DNA of 64,000 nt, from positions 120,897-184,896 of the forward strand of contig NZ_JAGGKI010000014.1 of the NCBI RefSeq assembly GCF_017873605.1. Reading direction: 5' to 3'. Both the position numbers and the translations under genes were made by a program. The notes beneath the pieces were generated by a model, which saw only the letters and a program-made list of their open reading frames with translations, had not been told where the DNA came from and did no database searches. The stretch is from Paenibacillus lactis. GTDB lineage: Bacteria; Bacillota; Bacilli; Paenibacillales; Paenibacillaceae. Of this stretch, positions 9,022 to 18,609 are shown piece after piece. Each line of letters starts with the position of its first letter. Position 1 is the stretch's first letter.

Positions 9022-9906
9022 GTGGGTGGAATAAAGCCGACGAGAAGCGAACGTATTTTTGATGCTGCCAACATTGTTTTCCTGATCTTTTTGTCCCTCA
9101 TGTTCGTCATCCCGTTTCTGGCGGTGCTGTCGACGTCGTTCATCAGCGCAGAGGAATCCATGCGCCGGGGGGCATTCGTGCTGATCCCGGAAAGGCTCGA
9201 CTTTACGGCCTATGACGTGCTTCTTAACCGGGGGAAGATCATTTTGAATGCTTATCAGGTTACGCTTTTCAGGGTCATCGTGGGCACGTTCCTCAATTTG
9301 CTGTTCACGTCCATGCTGGCATACGGTTTGGCGCGCCGGAGCTTGCCGGGCCGAAACGGGCTGGTGCTGTTCATCTTTCTGACCATGATCTTTCAAGGCG
9401 GCTTGATCCCTAATTATATGCTGATGGATACGCTGGGGCTTAAGGATACGCTTTGGGTGCTTATTTTTCCAAGCTTGGTCAGCGCGTGGAATTTGTTTAT
9501 TCTTCGGAATTTCTTCATGGGTCTTCCGGAGGAGCTGGAGGAGTCCGCCGTCATTGACGGGGCTACGCCTCAGCTGATTCTGTTCAAAATCGTCATTCCT
9601 CTTTCCATGCCGGCTATGGCAACGATCGGCTTGTTCTATGCGGTTCATCATTGGAATGATTGGTTCGGGGCATCGATCTATATCAATGACATTAACAAGA
9701 TGCCGATCCAGGTCATCATGCGCAATATTTTGCTAACGGGGATTACGCAAAACGAGGCACAGCTGGAATACGTGCGGAATCCGCCGCCGGCCGCCACTTT
9801 GAAGTCAGCGGTTATTATCATCAGCACGCTTCCCATCTTGTTTGTGTATCCGTTTCTGCAGAAGTACTTCGTTAAAGGGGTTATGGTCGGCTCCATTAAA
9901 GGTTAG
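9022..9906 (+). CDS. ABC sugar transporter permease (LplC-like)
   Basis: Second permease of the importer, 294 residues, about six membrane segments and the EAA loop (ESAVIDGATPQLILFKIVIP). The C-terminus FVKGVMVGSIKG is the hallmark ending of LplC/YtcP-type permeases. Start is GTG at 9022 behind GGAGG. With the upstream permease it forms the membrane channel of an importer whose ATPase is not encoded nearby. Confidence 0.94.
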   Translation: MGGIKPTRSERIFDAANIVFLIFLSLMFVIPFLAVLSTSFISAEESMRRGAFVLIPERLDFTAYDVLLNRGKIILNAYQVTLFRVIVGTFLNLLFTSMLAYGLARRSLPGRNGLVLFIFLTMIFQGGLIPNYMLMDTLGLKDTLWVLIFPSLVSAWNLFILRNFFMGLPEELEESAVIDGATPQLILFKIVIPLSMPAMATIGLFYAVHHWNDWFGASIYINDINKMPIQVIMRNILLTGITQNEAQLEYVRNPPPAATLKSAVIIISTLPILFVYPFLQKYFVKGVMVGSIKG

Positions 9907-9918
9907 GAGGGTTCGTTT

Positions 9919-12663
9919 ATGATGAGGCCGCTTCGCAAGGCGTTTATTGGCTGGATGGTGTTTATTGTTATGGCTGCCTGCTTCCCTCATGGCCCCGTTA
10001 GCTTAAGTAATGCTGCCAAAGCTGAGACAGCGGCCGACGGGGAAGCGCAGTTTCGCAATATCGATTTGTTCGTGGCAGGAACGGAAGGGTATCATACGTT
10101 TCGCATTCCAACCGTGTTGACGACCATGGACGGAACCCTGCTGGCGTTCGCCGAGGGGCGGAAAAACAGCGCTTCCGATACGGGAGACATCGACCTTGTG
10201 CTAAAGCGCAGTATGGACGGCGGCACGACATGGGGGTCGCTCCAAACGGTCTGCGATATGGGCGCGGATACCTGCGGCAATCCAACAGCGGTACAAGATG
10301 AGAGCAATGGCCGCATATGGTTATTTATGAACCATAATTATGGCGAGGACACGATCGAGGAGATCAACAATGGAACGAGCAGGGGCGTACGGACGATTTG
10401 GAGCGCATACAGCGACGATGACGGCGCTTCCTGGTCGGAGCCGGTTAATCGGTTTGAAGAGGTGCAGCCGCCTGATATAAGGTGGGATGCAACAGGGCCT
10501 GCCATCGGCATTCAGCTTCGGCATGGACCTAACCAAGGGCGGCTGGTGATTCCCGCGATTGGCCGGAACATCCAGAGCGACGATCATGGCTTAACCTGGT
10601 ATCAGAGCGGCTATATTCAAGGGGATACGAACGAGGCCACCGTGGTGGAATTGACGGACGGCACCTTGATGCGGAACGACCGCTTGTCCGCCAACAAAGA
10701 ACGGAAACGGAGGGCGATCTCGACAAGCAGAGATCAAGGAGCGACTTGGTCACCTGTGTATTATGCGCCTGAGCTGATTGATCCGGTCGTGCAAGCGAGC
10801 ATTGTGCGTTATTTGCCGGCCGATAATGATCTTGGCAGCAGGCTGCTGGTATTCGCCAATCCGGCCAGCGAGAACGTCAGGGAAAATATGACGGTCCGCC
10901 TAAGCCATGACGACGGAGCCACCTGGCCGGTAGCGAAAACGGTATACAGCGGGCATTCCGCCTACTCCTCGCTCACCGTGCTGCCGGACGGAACGATAGG
11001 TCTGTTGTTTGAAGGCGGGGGTTATACACCTTATGACAAAATCATGTTTGCAACCTTCAATTTGGCTTGGTTCGAAACGGAGGATGTGCAGCTGGACGGC
11101 CTGGTGTTCTCGGAAGGCTCGCTGTCACCCGTGTTTAGGAGCGATATCGAGCATTACCGCCTTACATTGTATGAAGGAAGCGAAGCAGTGACGGTTACGC
11201 CGATCGCATCGAAAGCTGGCGTCGAAATCGAAATAGCGGGCGAGCCGGCAGCACCAGGAATACCAAGGACGATCCGGCTGGGCGAACTTGATAAGCTTCT
11301 CGTTACGGCCCGGCTTGGGCATCGCACGCGCACCTATACGATTGAATTGGATAGGTCCAGACCGCGTCCGGAGCTGCTGCTGCACTGGGATTTCGAGCAG
11401 GTTAGCGTTGGGGGCGTGACGGATGTGACAGGCAGAGGGCATACCGGCTTGCTGAAGAACGGCGCGGCGATCCTGCCTGGGGCGGTGCGTTCCGATGGAC
11501 AGGGCCATGTTCTGCATTTGGATGCCATGCAGCGTTCGCACGTCGAGATCACGAAGGCCGATGATCTTCATTTTGGAACCGGCGATTTTACCTTCGCGAC
11601 ATGGGTCAACCCCGAGACGCTTTCCCGGCAGCGGCATCTGTTGATATGGTACGGAACGGCCGGCCGGGGCGTCCCGCAGTGGTGGATGTCGGTTGAACAG
11701 AACGGTGCAGTCCGGATGAATCTGAACGGGCTGCCGCTGAACAGGGAGATTGGCATAGCAACGCCGTCCGGTCTGGTCAAGACCGGGGAATGGACGCATG
11801 TTGCCGGTGTCCGGCAGGGCGGCAATCTTCTGGTGTACGTTAACGGGGAATTGGCTGCGACATCGGCCCAATTTGACGGTGCCGCTATGAACGTGACGAA
11901 CGAAGACGCTCCGCCGCTGGTCGGCTTTGATAAAGGCACAGTTGCCAATCGGGATTGGAGCGGCAGTCTGGACGATGTAAGGATATATCGCCATGCGCTG
12001 GATCCATCCGACATCAGGAAGCTGTATCAGCTTCCGTTCGACGCAGCCGCCCCGGTCACGGAAGCTGTCGTTACGCCGAACGAGCCGGACGGAATGAATG
12101 GATGGTATACGTCCGATGTGACGGTGGAGCTCACGGCAGCGGATCAAGGCTCCAAGGTGACTTACACGGAATATCGGCTGAATGGCGGGGAATGGACGAA
12201 TTATTCAGGAGCAGTCTCCGTTTCTGCGGAAGGAATCACCACGATGGAGTACCGGGGCCGGGACGGAGCCGGCAATGTGGAAGAGACCCGGACCCTGGTG
12301 CTTCCCATTGACAAGACGGAGCCAGAGCTCACGGTCACTCCGAATCTTGAGGTTCTCTGGCCGCCTAACCGCAAGTGGGTGCCGATGGAGATAAGGCTTG
12401 ACCCCAAGGATGAATCATCCGGAATCGATTCGATTGCATTGGTGTCTGTCACAACCGAAGGCACGCCGGACCCTCTTGAAGGAATTCGGGATGCGGACAT
12501 CGGAACAGCGGATACGTCCTTTCAGCTGTTGGCCGCAAACCATCGGCGCGGAGAGAAGCGGGCGTATATCATTACCTATGAAGCAAGGGATAAGGCCGGG
12601 CATTCAACGACGAAGACAATAACCGTGGAAGTGGCGAGAACGGTTAAGGAGGATGAACGTTAA
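9919..12663 (+). CDS. Secreted exo-alpha-sialidase (GH33) with LamG-like and Ig-like domains
   Basis: Cleaves terminal sialic acid from glycans outside the cell. A signal peptide covers residues 1-35. The six-bladed sialidase propeller (about 38-385) shows the FRIP motif (Arg62 binds the carboxylate), EGR, the catalytic-Asp region SDTGDID, the Glu region TNEATVVEL, a HSAYSSL tyrosine, and five Asp boxes of the type SxDxGxTW. A cadherin-like beta-sandwich (390-470), a LamG-type jellyroll (480-690) and an Ig-like OmpL47-type region (695-900) follow, likely for glycan or wall contact. No LPxTG or SLH anchor is seen, so it is probably released. Stop overlaps the next start by 1 nt. Confidence 0.94.
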   Translation: MMRPLRKAFIGWMVFIVMAACFPHGPVSLSNAAKAETAADGEAQFRNIDLFVAGTEGYHTFRIPTVLTTMDGTLLAFAEGRKNSASDTGDIDLVLKRSMDGGTTWGSLQTVCDMGADTCGNPTAVQDESNGRIWLFMNHNYGEDTIEEINNGTSRGVRTIWSAYSDDDGASWSEPVNRFEEVQPPDIRWDATGPAIGIQLRHGPNQGRLVIPAIGRNIQSDDHGLTWYQSGYIQGDTNEATVVELTDGTLMRNDRLSANKERKRRAISTSRDQGATWSPVYYAPELIDPVVQASIVRYLPADNDLGSRLLVFANPASENVRENMTVRLSHDDGATWPVAKTVYSGHSAYSSLTVLPDGTIGLLFEGGGYTPYDKIMFATFNLAWFETEDVQLDGLVFSEGSLSPVFRSDIEHYRLTLYEGSEAVTVTPIASKAGVEIEIAGEPAAPGIPRTIRLGELDKLLVTARLGHRTRTYTIELDRSRPRPELLLHWDFEQVSVGGVTDVTGRGHTGLLKNGAAILPGAVRSDGQGHVLHLDAMQRSHVEITKADDLHFGTGDFTFATWVNPETLSRQRHLLIWYGTAGRGVPQWWMSVEQNGAVRMNLNGLPLNREIGIATPSGLVKTGEWTHVAGVRQGGNLLVYVNGELAATSAQFDGAAMNVTNEDAPPLVGFDKGTVANRDWSGSLDDVRIYRHALDPSDIRKLYQLPFDAAAPVTEAVVTPNEPDGMNGWYTSDVTVELTAADQGSKVTYTEYRLNGGEWTNYSGAVSVSAEGITTMEYRGRDGAGNVEETRTLVLPIDKTEPELTVTPNLEVLWPPNRKWVPMEIRLDPKDESSGIDSIALVSVTTEGTPDPLEGIRDADIGTADTSFQLLAANHRRGEKRAYIITYEARDKAGHSTTKTITVEVARTVKEDER

Positions 12664-13703
12664 TGGCGATTGAAAAGTTTGCGATCAGCAGAGACGAGGA
12701 ATGGTATGAAGCATGGCCCGATGTAACGCTAACTGCAGCGGGCAAGCTGGTATGCGTATTTTCCCAATGCACGCATCACGGCGACAGGTCGGCTACGCGC
12801 CTGATGCTGACTGAAAGTACGGATAGAGGAAGAACCTGGAGTGACAAGAAGCCGTTTACCTCATGGACGAAAGGATTTCCCTACTGGAACTGCGCTCGGA
12901 TTTCGAGACTGCGGGATGACCGGCTTGTTATCGTCGCAGATCTGATTAGGGAGAAGAAGGAGAACGGGGGACGGAATTATATATGGATTGGGGATGCCGA
13001 AGGGAACCGCTGGTCCGAGCCCATCGAGACGCCGGTTACCGGTATCGTGCCGGATAAGCTGTGCGAGCTTGCATCCGGACGGTGGCTGCTGTCCGCCCAT
13101 GAGCGAAATGCGGAGACAGGCGTCAGCGAGCAGCGTCTATGGTACTCGGATAGCCAAGGCGAAGATTGGTACGGACCGGTTACTGTGGCCTCGCATCCGG
13201 ATCTGAAGCTGTGCGAGGGGAGCATACTTCCGCTCCCGGATGGAACCCTGGTTGCCTTCCTGCGGGAGAACTCCGGGCAGGGGCTCGATTGTTACAAATC
13301 GATTTCCTATGACCAGGGCGAGACTTGGAGCGGACCCTACCGCGTCCCCATCCCCGGGTGTCATCGTCCGGTTGCAGGGATGCTGCAGAGCGGAAACATT
13401 ATGATCGCGTACCGTTTCATGCAAGGCGGCAAAGGCTGGCTCGGCACCTGGACGCAGAACTTCTTTGTCGCACTGACGGATCAGGAATCGGCAAAGGCGA
13501 CCGAGCGGCGGGAGCAGTGGACGAGAATCATGCCCATCGATTATGACCGCAGCCCGGCAGCCGATCTCGGTTATTCGGGATGGGTGCAATTTGAAGATGG
13601 GGAAATCTATGTTGTCCAATATATTGCCGACGATGCGCCGAAAGCGCAAATTCGCGGGTACAGCTTTTATGAGGATGATTTTCTGTTAAGACCTAATCCA
13701 TAA
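12663..13703 (+). CDS. Cytoplasmic sialidase-like BNR/Asp-box propeller protein
   Basis: A 346-residue protein whose ATG overlaps the sialidase stop (TAATG), showing translational coupling. It has Asp boxes (STDRGRTW, SYDQGETW) and the general sialidase propeller pattern, but no signal peptide and no FRIP motif. An early arginine-bearing HGDRSATRLM segment may take part in substrate binding. It therefore acts inside the cell, perhaps on imported sialosides or on an unusual sialic acid form, or it is not a sialidase at all. The family is widespread and poorly characterised. Position between sialidase and lyase argues for a role in sialic acid use. Confidence 0.8.
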   Translation: MAIEKFAISRDEEWYEAWPDVTLTAAGKLVCVFSQCTHHGDRSATRLMLTESTDRGRTWSDKKPFTSWTKGFPYWNCARISRLRDDRLVIVADLIREKKENGGRNYIWIGDAEGNRWSEPIETPVTGIVPDKLCELASGRWLLSAHERNAETGVSEQRLWYSDSQGEDWYGPVTVASHPDLKLCEGSILPLPDGTLVAFLRENSGQGLDCYKSISYDQGETWSGPYRVPIPGCHRPVAGMLQSGNIMIAYRFMQGGKGWLGTWTQNFFVALTDQESAKATERREQWTRIMPIDYDRSPAADLGYSGWVQFEDGEIYVVQYIADDAPKAQIRGYSFYEDDFLLRPNP

Positions 13704-13717
13704 GGAGGGGACTCCCC

Positions 13718-14653
13718 TTGAACCTGGTAACTGGAGAACGAAGCAAGTTTAAAGGCATATTTACCGCATTGTTGACCCCTATGCACGAGGACGGATCCAT
13801 CGATTTCGAGTCGTTATCGCGTTTGGTGGAGCATCAGATCTCGCTGGGAATTACGGGCTTCTATGTTGGAGGAAGCACCGGGGAAGCGTTTATTTTGACG
13901 ACGGAAGAACGGAAGCAGGTGCTTGAGTCCGTCGTCAAGACGGTGAACGGCCGGGTGATCGTGATCGCGCATATCGGCTGCATCAGCACCATGGAGTCGG
14001 TTAAGCTTGCCCGCCACGCGGAAGAGCTTGGCGCAGATGCCGTTTCGGCCGTCGTCCCGTTCTATTACAAAGTAACGATGAAAGAGATCCGGGAGCATTA
14101 TGAAACGATCATGTCCGCCGTGCCGTTGCCCATGCTGGTCTATCATTACCCGGGTGCTACCAGCGTGAGTCTGACGATGGATTTTTACACGGACATGAGC
14201 AGTCATTCCCAATGTATCGGCGTGAAATTTACGTCCTTGAACCTGTTTGAGATGCAGCAAATCCGCGCCTTATGCCATGAGCGGTTCATGATTTTTAACG
14301 GGCATGACGAGGTATATTTAAGCGGGGCTTGTGCCGGAGCCGATGGCGCGATCGGGAGCACCTTCAATATGATGCCGGGACCATTCATTCAAATGCACGA
14401 TCATATCAGCACTGCCCAAAGGCCTGATATGAGCCTCCTACAGTCTTTGCAGACGGAGGCCAATGCGGTGATCTCGCACATGATCCAATACGATGTTATC
14501 GCGTATGAAAAGTATATTTTATATCTCCAAGGGGTACTGCGCTCCCCGAAGGTACGCCAGCCCTTAAAGCAGCTGACGGATGGCGAACGGCGGCAGATTG
14601 ATGATTTCTATCGGAATTGCGCCTTGCTGCAGGACCACCGTGTCAGCGTTTAA
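13718..14653 (+). CDS. nanA: N-acetylneuraminate lyase
   Basis: Splits N-acetylneuraminate into N-acetylmannosamine and pyruvate in the cytoplasm. The 311-residue TIM barrel of the DHDPS superfamily carries the lyase-type signature GGSTGEAF, the catalytic tyrosine Tyr142 (in VYHYP) and the Schiff-base lysine Lys170 (in GVKFTS). Their 28-residue spacing equals Tyr137-Lys165 of E. coli NanA. NGHDE and GAIGSTFNMMP are also typical of NanA rather than DapA. Start is TTG at 13718 behind AGGAGGGG. It is the last gene of the transporter-sialidase operon; kinase and epimerase genes are not nearby. Confidence 0.92.
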   Translation: MNLVTGERSKFKGIFTALLTPMHEDGSIDFESLSRLVEHQISLGITGFYVGGSTGEAFILTTEERKQVLESVVKTVNGRVIVIAHIGCISTMESVKLARHAEELGADAVSAVVPFYYKVTMKEIREHYETIMSAVPLPMLVYHYPGATSVSLTMDFYTDMSSHSQCIGVKFTSLNLFEMQQIRALCHERFMIFNGHDEVYLSGACAGADGAIGSTFNMMPGPFIQMHDHISTAQRPDMSLLQSLQTEANAVISHMIQYDVIAYEKYILYLQGVLRSPKVRQPLKQLTDGERRQIDDFYRNCALLQDHRVSV

Positions 14654-14760
14654 GCCAGCTATTGGGCAGAGCCTATGTAACGTTCTGGTTAATCGTGGAA
14701 GGATGAATCCGTCATTTTGGCACGCTCGTCTACGGTAAAACTTGATCCATGATAAAGCAT

Positions 14761-14792
14761 CAACAGGCCGGTCGTGACCGGCCTGTTGTTTT
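14761..14792 (+). terminator. Strong terminator after nanA
   Basis: An 11-bp perfect stem CAACAGGCCGG / CCGGCCTGTTG with a TCGTGA loop, then TTTT. It closes the sialic acid operon and separates it from the fucosidase pair. Confidence 0.88.
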
Positions 14793-15012
14793 GATGTTCG
14801 TTGCGTTGGGACGATTCAGATCCATTTGAATATCAACATGAATAGCAATATTAATAACAATATCAATATCATCAATACCAATATCGACCATGCCTCCCCA
14901 AACAAAACACAACCCCAACGCAAAAAAACAATCAATCGGCACCTGCCGACATCCTATAATGAAGCCATGAACGACCAAGAGCTGCTGATGAATCAGGGCA
15001 AGGAGGGCGAGC
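14793..15012. other. Intergenic region with a degenerate AATATC-type simple repeat
   Basis: Between 14828 and 14890 the sequence is a run of near-repeats of AATATCAA / AATAACAA units, unlike the GC-rich neighbourhood. Read forward it would give an Asn/Ile-rich peptide; no ribosome binding site or family supports that. The rest contains AAGGAGGG, the ribosome binding site of the fucosidase gene. Confidence 0.6.
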
Positions 15013-16854
15013 ATGAAACGGGATGAATACATGGACGGTGCTGGACTAAAGACAGGGCCGATGGAGGCGCAGGGATGGAAGAGGGATGAGTTTGCGTCCG
15101 AATTCGACCGGCGCATAGCCTGGTGGAGAGCGGCCCGGTTTGGCATTTTCGTGCACTGGGGGCCTTATTCGATGCTGGGCGGCATGTGGAAGGGGAAGCG
15201 CGTAGAAGCGAATTATGCAGAGCATATCCAGCTGCGCGGGAAGATTCCCGTTGCCGAGTACGCCGAGGCTGCCGCAGGGATGAAGCCGGATGCCTTTGAC
15301 GCATATGAATGGGTGTCACTGGCGAAGCGGGCCGGTGCCAAATATATGATTGTAACGGCAAAGCACCATGACGGATTCGCGATGTACGACTCCAAGGTCA
15401 GCGATTATTCCATCACTCGCCACGCTCATTTTCCGAGCGACCCCCTCAAAGCGCTGGCGGCGGCCTGCGAAGCAGAGGGGATTCGCCTTGGAATCTACTA
15501 CTCCCACGCGATGGATTGGCATCATCCGGATTCGCAAGGCAATACGCTGGACTACCCGGACAATGTCGGCGCGTGGGACCTGCTGGAGGATTGGGTGGAT
15601 GACGACGGCAAAAGAACCCGCTTCGAGCGCTATCTTCAGGAGAAGGCATTGCCCCAGGTCGAGGAGCTGTTGACCGGTTACGGCCCGATCGGCGTGATGT
15701 GGTTCGACTGCGGCCATAAGATCAGCGATGAGCACGCCGAATGGTTCCGTGACCGGGTGCGCAGGCTTCAGCCGGATTGCCTCATTAATAAGCGCCTTCG
15801 GGACGAGCGGTTTGCGGATTACGGCAATCCGCACGATAATCAGCTTCGATTCCGTCCGGTGCAGCCGGACTGGGAGTCGATCCACACCTTGAACGACTCC
15901 TGGGGCTTCCGCTATGACGATGATAATTGGAAGAGCCCGGATGAGCTGATCGAGCAGCTGCTCCGGGTCGTAAGCGCGGGCGGCAATCTCGTTCTGAACA
16001 TTGGGCCGATGGGAAGCGGGGCGATTGATGATACGTCAAGGCGCCTGCTGGAGACGGTAGGGCGTTTCCTGGAGTACAGCGGCGAAGCGATTTACGGGAC
16101 AGAGGAAAGTCCGATCGGCGTGCCGCAGTGGGGCTGGTGTACATGGAAGCCGGACGAGTCCGCGTTATATCTGTTTGTAAGAGATTGGCCTTCGGACGGG
16201 CGATTGATCCTGCCCGGTCTCGCGAGCCGGGTCCAGTATGCGCAGCCGGTAGGGGGCATCGGAGAGCATGAGCATCCCCGCAGCCTTGCCTTCCGGCAGC
16301 TTGGGCCTTGGGACGTGGAGATTGACGTTCGTTCGGTCCGGAAGCATCCGTATGCAACGGTGATCAAGGTCAAGATCCTGGGGGAGCTGAAGGCGGATCC
16401 GACCCCCAGATTCATTGCCGGAATGCCGAACACGTTCTGGGCATACGATGGACGGATTGAGGGAGGCGTTCATTACGATAACGGCAAACGCGGGCATGAC
16501 GGCGTAACTGGCTGGGCTGATCCCGGTGCAGCTGTTCACTGGACATTTCGTTCGGAAGAAGAAAGACCTGTCCGATGTCGTCTTATGGTCACATTATCCG
16601 CCGATGCCGAGCAGGCGGGCGGCCGGTTCGAGGTGTCGCTTGATGAGCAGAAGGTGGAGGCAACGATAGAGGAGACGGGCGGCGACGGGAGCTGGGGAGA
16701 GCTCGAGACGGGCCCGCTTACGGTAAGCTCGCGGGGACTCCACCATCTTGAAATCCGGGGCTTATCACTAGCCGGAAACTCTTTAATGAAGTTGCGAAAA
16801 ATAACCTTGCTGCCTATAGAAGAAGGAGGGAAAAGCCATGAGGCTGGTGTTTGA
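15013..16854 (+). CDS. Alpha-L-fucosidase (GH29), cytoplasmic
   Basis: Removes alpha-linked fucose from oligosaccharides. The 613-residue protein has the GH29 barrel: FGIFVHWGPYSMLGGMW near residue 43, the KHHDGFAMYDS motif near 118, and VMWFDCGH with probable nucleophile Asp232. The C-terminal ~200 residues form beta-rich domains. No signal peptide is present, so the substrate must be imported first. ATG 15013 follows AAGGAGGG. Its end overlaps the next gene by 17 nt, so the pair is co-expressed. It lies behind the nanA terminator and may have its own promoter. Confidence 0.92.
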   Translation: MKRDEYMDGAGLKTGPMEAQGWKRDEFASEFDRRIAWWRAARFGIFVHWGPYSMLGGMWKGKRVEANYAEHIQLRGKIPVAEYAEAAAGMKPDAFDAYEWVSLAKRAGAKYMIVTAKHHDGFAMYDSKVSDYSITRHAHFPSDPLKALAAACEAEGIRLGIYYSHAMDWHHPDSQGNTLDYPDNVGAWDLLEDWVDDDGKRTRFERYLQEKALPQVEELLTGYGPIGVMWFDCGHKISDEHAEWFRDRVRRLQPDCLINKRLRDERFADYGNPHDNQLRFRPVQPDWESIHTLNDSWGFRYDDDNWKSPDELIEQLLRVVSAGGNLVLNIGPMGSGAIDDTSRRLLETVGRFLEYSGEAIYGTEESPIGVPQWGWCTWKPDESALYLFVRDWPSDGRLILPGLASRVQYAQPVGGIGEHEHPRSLAFRQLGPWDVEIDVRSVRKHPYATVIKVKILGELKADPTPRFIAGMPNTFWAYDGRIEGGVHYDNGKRGHDGVTGWADPGAAVHWTFRSEEERPVRCRLMVTLSADAEQAGGRFEVSLDEQKVEATIEETGGDGSWGELETGPLTVSSRGLHHLEIRGLSLAGNSLMKLRKITLLPIEEGGKSHEAGV

Positions 16855-17869
16855 TCCTGCACCGGCAGCCGGAGGCTTCCGCATGCCGGGCTATTGGGTC
16901 TGGTGCGGAAGCGTAATCGAGGGGGAGGACGGCCGATACCATATGTTCGCTTCGCGCTGGCCGAAATCGCTGCCCATGCATCCCGGGTGGCTTGCGGCCT
17001 CGGAGATCGTCCGGGCGGCTGCGGATCATCCGGCCGGCCCGTACCGATACGAGGAAACGGTGCTTGGCGCCAGATCCCCGGCCTATTGGGACGGATGCAG
17101 CGTGCATAATCCGCACATCGTGAAGGTGGACGGGATATATGTGCTCTATTATATGGGCACCACGTTCCCGTTCCCTCTGCCGGAGGACGGAAGGCAGCTG
17201 CGGCCGGATGATCCGCTTGCCGTTGCGGCAAGAGCGAATAAACGAATCGGCATCGCGACGGCGCCATCCGTTGGGGGGCCGTGGACCCGGCCGGACCGAC
17301 CCGTTTTGACGCCGCGCCCGGACCGCTTCGACAGCTACCTGGTGTCCAATCCGGCTCCATGCATCCATCCGGACGGCCGGGTGCTGCTCATCTATAAATC
17401 CCGACCTTATGCCGGGCATTCTTACGGAAACATGCAGCTTGGGGTGGCCTGTGCAGGATCGGTGCACGGTCCTTACGTTCGCGGCGATGAGCCTCTATTT
17501 CCCCCGTCGGTTCATGTTGAGGATCCGTTTATATGGCGTACACCACGCGGATACGAGATGATTGCCAAGGATATGGACGGCTCGCTGTCCGGGGAGCGAT
17601 ATGGCGGCATCCACGCATGGTCCGCTTCCGGCGGCCGATGGCAGTTGACGACGACGCCCGGGGAGCCGGCGTACTCCCGCAGGGTACGCTGGGATGACGG
17701 CACCGAGCGGCTGATGGGCAATCTGGAGCGCCCGTTTCTGCTTATGGAGGGAGGGCGCCCTGCCTGGATGTTCGCGGCGACTTCGGATGGAAGCCGCGGA
17801 TTTCATGACTGCACGGAGACCTGGAATATGGCGATTCCGATCCGGGAAATCCTTCATCCGGATGAATAG
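16838..17869 (+). CDS. Five-bladed-propeller glycosidase-like protein (GH43/GH32-type fold)
   Basis: A 343-residue cytoplasmic protein with the pattern of GH43/GH32/GH117-like propellers: HNPHIVKVDGIYVLYYMG, SNPAPCIHPDGRVLLIYKS, and VEDPFIWRTPRGY. Acidic residues in these blades are candidates for catalysis. The exact family and substrate are unknown. It starts inside the GH29 gene (17-nt overlap) behind GAAGGAGGG, so it is translationally coupled to the fucosidase and probably acts on the same glycan. Confidence 0.75.
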   Translation: MRLVFDPAPAAGGFRMPGYWVWCGSVIEGEDGRYHMFASRWPKSLPMHPGWLAASEIVRAAADHPAGPYRYEETVLGARSPAYWDGCSVHNPHIVKVDGIYVLYYMGTTFPFPLPEDGRQLRPDDPLAVAARANKRIGIATAPSVGGPWTRPDRPVLTPRPDRFDSYLVSNPAPCIHPDGRVLLIYKSRPYAGHSYGNMQLGVACAGSVHGPYVRGDEPLFPPSVHVEDPFIWRTPRGYEMIAKDMDGSLSGERYGGIHAWSASGGRWQLTTTPGEPAYSRRVRWDDGTERLMGNLERPFLLMEGGRPAWMFAATSDGSRGFHDCTETWNMAIPIREILHPDE

Positions 17870-18080
17870 CGGCAGCATTACGCGCCGTTAGGCAGACGAG
17901 TCTCGCAAGAAGGATGCACCAGCGATGCTGATTACGCGTCGATCCCGGCTGATGGAACGAGCAAGCCGGTATTGCATCGCGCCTTGTCTCTCAGGCGTGC
18001 TCTCATTTTTCGCGGGATTCAAGCATGGCCGGCAAAAAGTCGACAGACTGATGTAGAGATGTTTATATCAATCGCTTTTT

Positions 18081-18138
18081 AAGCGTCCTTTTCCGTAATC
18101 CGCGGTTCTTCACCGTGGTTTGGGATTGGACGCTTTTT
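18081..18138 (+). terminator. Terminator with a two-part stem
   Basis: Outer arms AAGCGTCC / GGACGCTT and an inner CGGT / ACCG hairpin, followed by TTTTT. It probably ends the GH29/GH43-like transcript. Confidence 0.75.
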
Positions 18139-18595
18139 CACATATAGCGATAATAGCGAGCCTCTATGATGTAATCGGATGGAACGACGCCTCCGTTTGA
18201 CGGTTGTTCCTGGTGAGAGCTTGTACGTAATGGCAGAGAAAACCGCGTGCAATCTGATAACACTGATAACAACCGCTTCGTACCTACAACGCCATTAAGC
18301 GTATTATGGGTTTGATGATCCGCACAGCTTTTGGTCACGACTGGGGCGTCGGCGTTAAGGGTTGTTCTGCGCGGTCGCGCATTGGAATTCGTACTCGTTC
18401 GCACTATACTATATCAATAACCTGAGGCTGTTTTTCGCTGCAGGTTCGCCTGCGGGAGATTGCCATGACCAACCAGATAGGGGGGATGGACACAATAATC
18501 GGCTCGATCAAGCCGGATCGTAAAAGAACACACAGGATCATAAAAAACGCCAATACGGAAATGAGGCGATTTAGGCTACCATGAAATTGATTTTA

Positions 18596-18609
18596 CGTAA
18601 GCGCTTACC
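18596..18609. promoter_or_regulatory. cre-like palindrome before the second binding-protein gene
   Basis: CGTAAGCGCTTACC contains the perfect 12-bp palindrome GTAAGCGCTTAC and matches cre at 12 of 14 positions. It lies ~170 bp before the lipoprotein start. Confidence 0.5.

Noticed and set aside
11125..12147. 340-codon minus-strand frame inside the sialidase gene
   Set aside because: Antisense to LamG and cadherin-like domains that are clearly coding on the plus strand.
14826..15026. Asn/Ile-rich 66-codon frame
   Set aside because: Product of a simple repeat; no ribosome binding site, and its end overlaps the GH29 ribosome site and start.
18138..18404. 88-codon minus-strand frame in the spacer
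   Set aside because: No recognisable domain, no ribosome binding site, begins in the tail of a terminator on the other strand.
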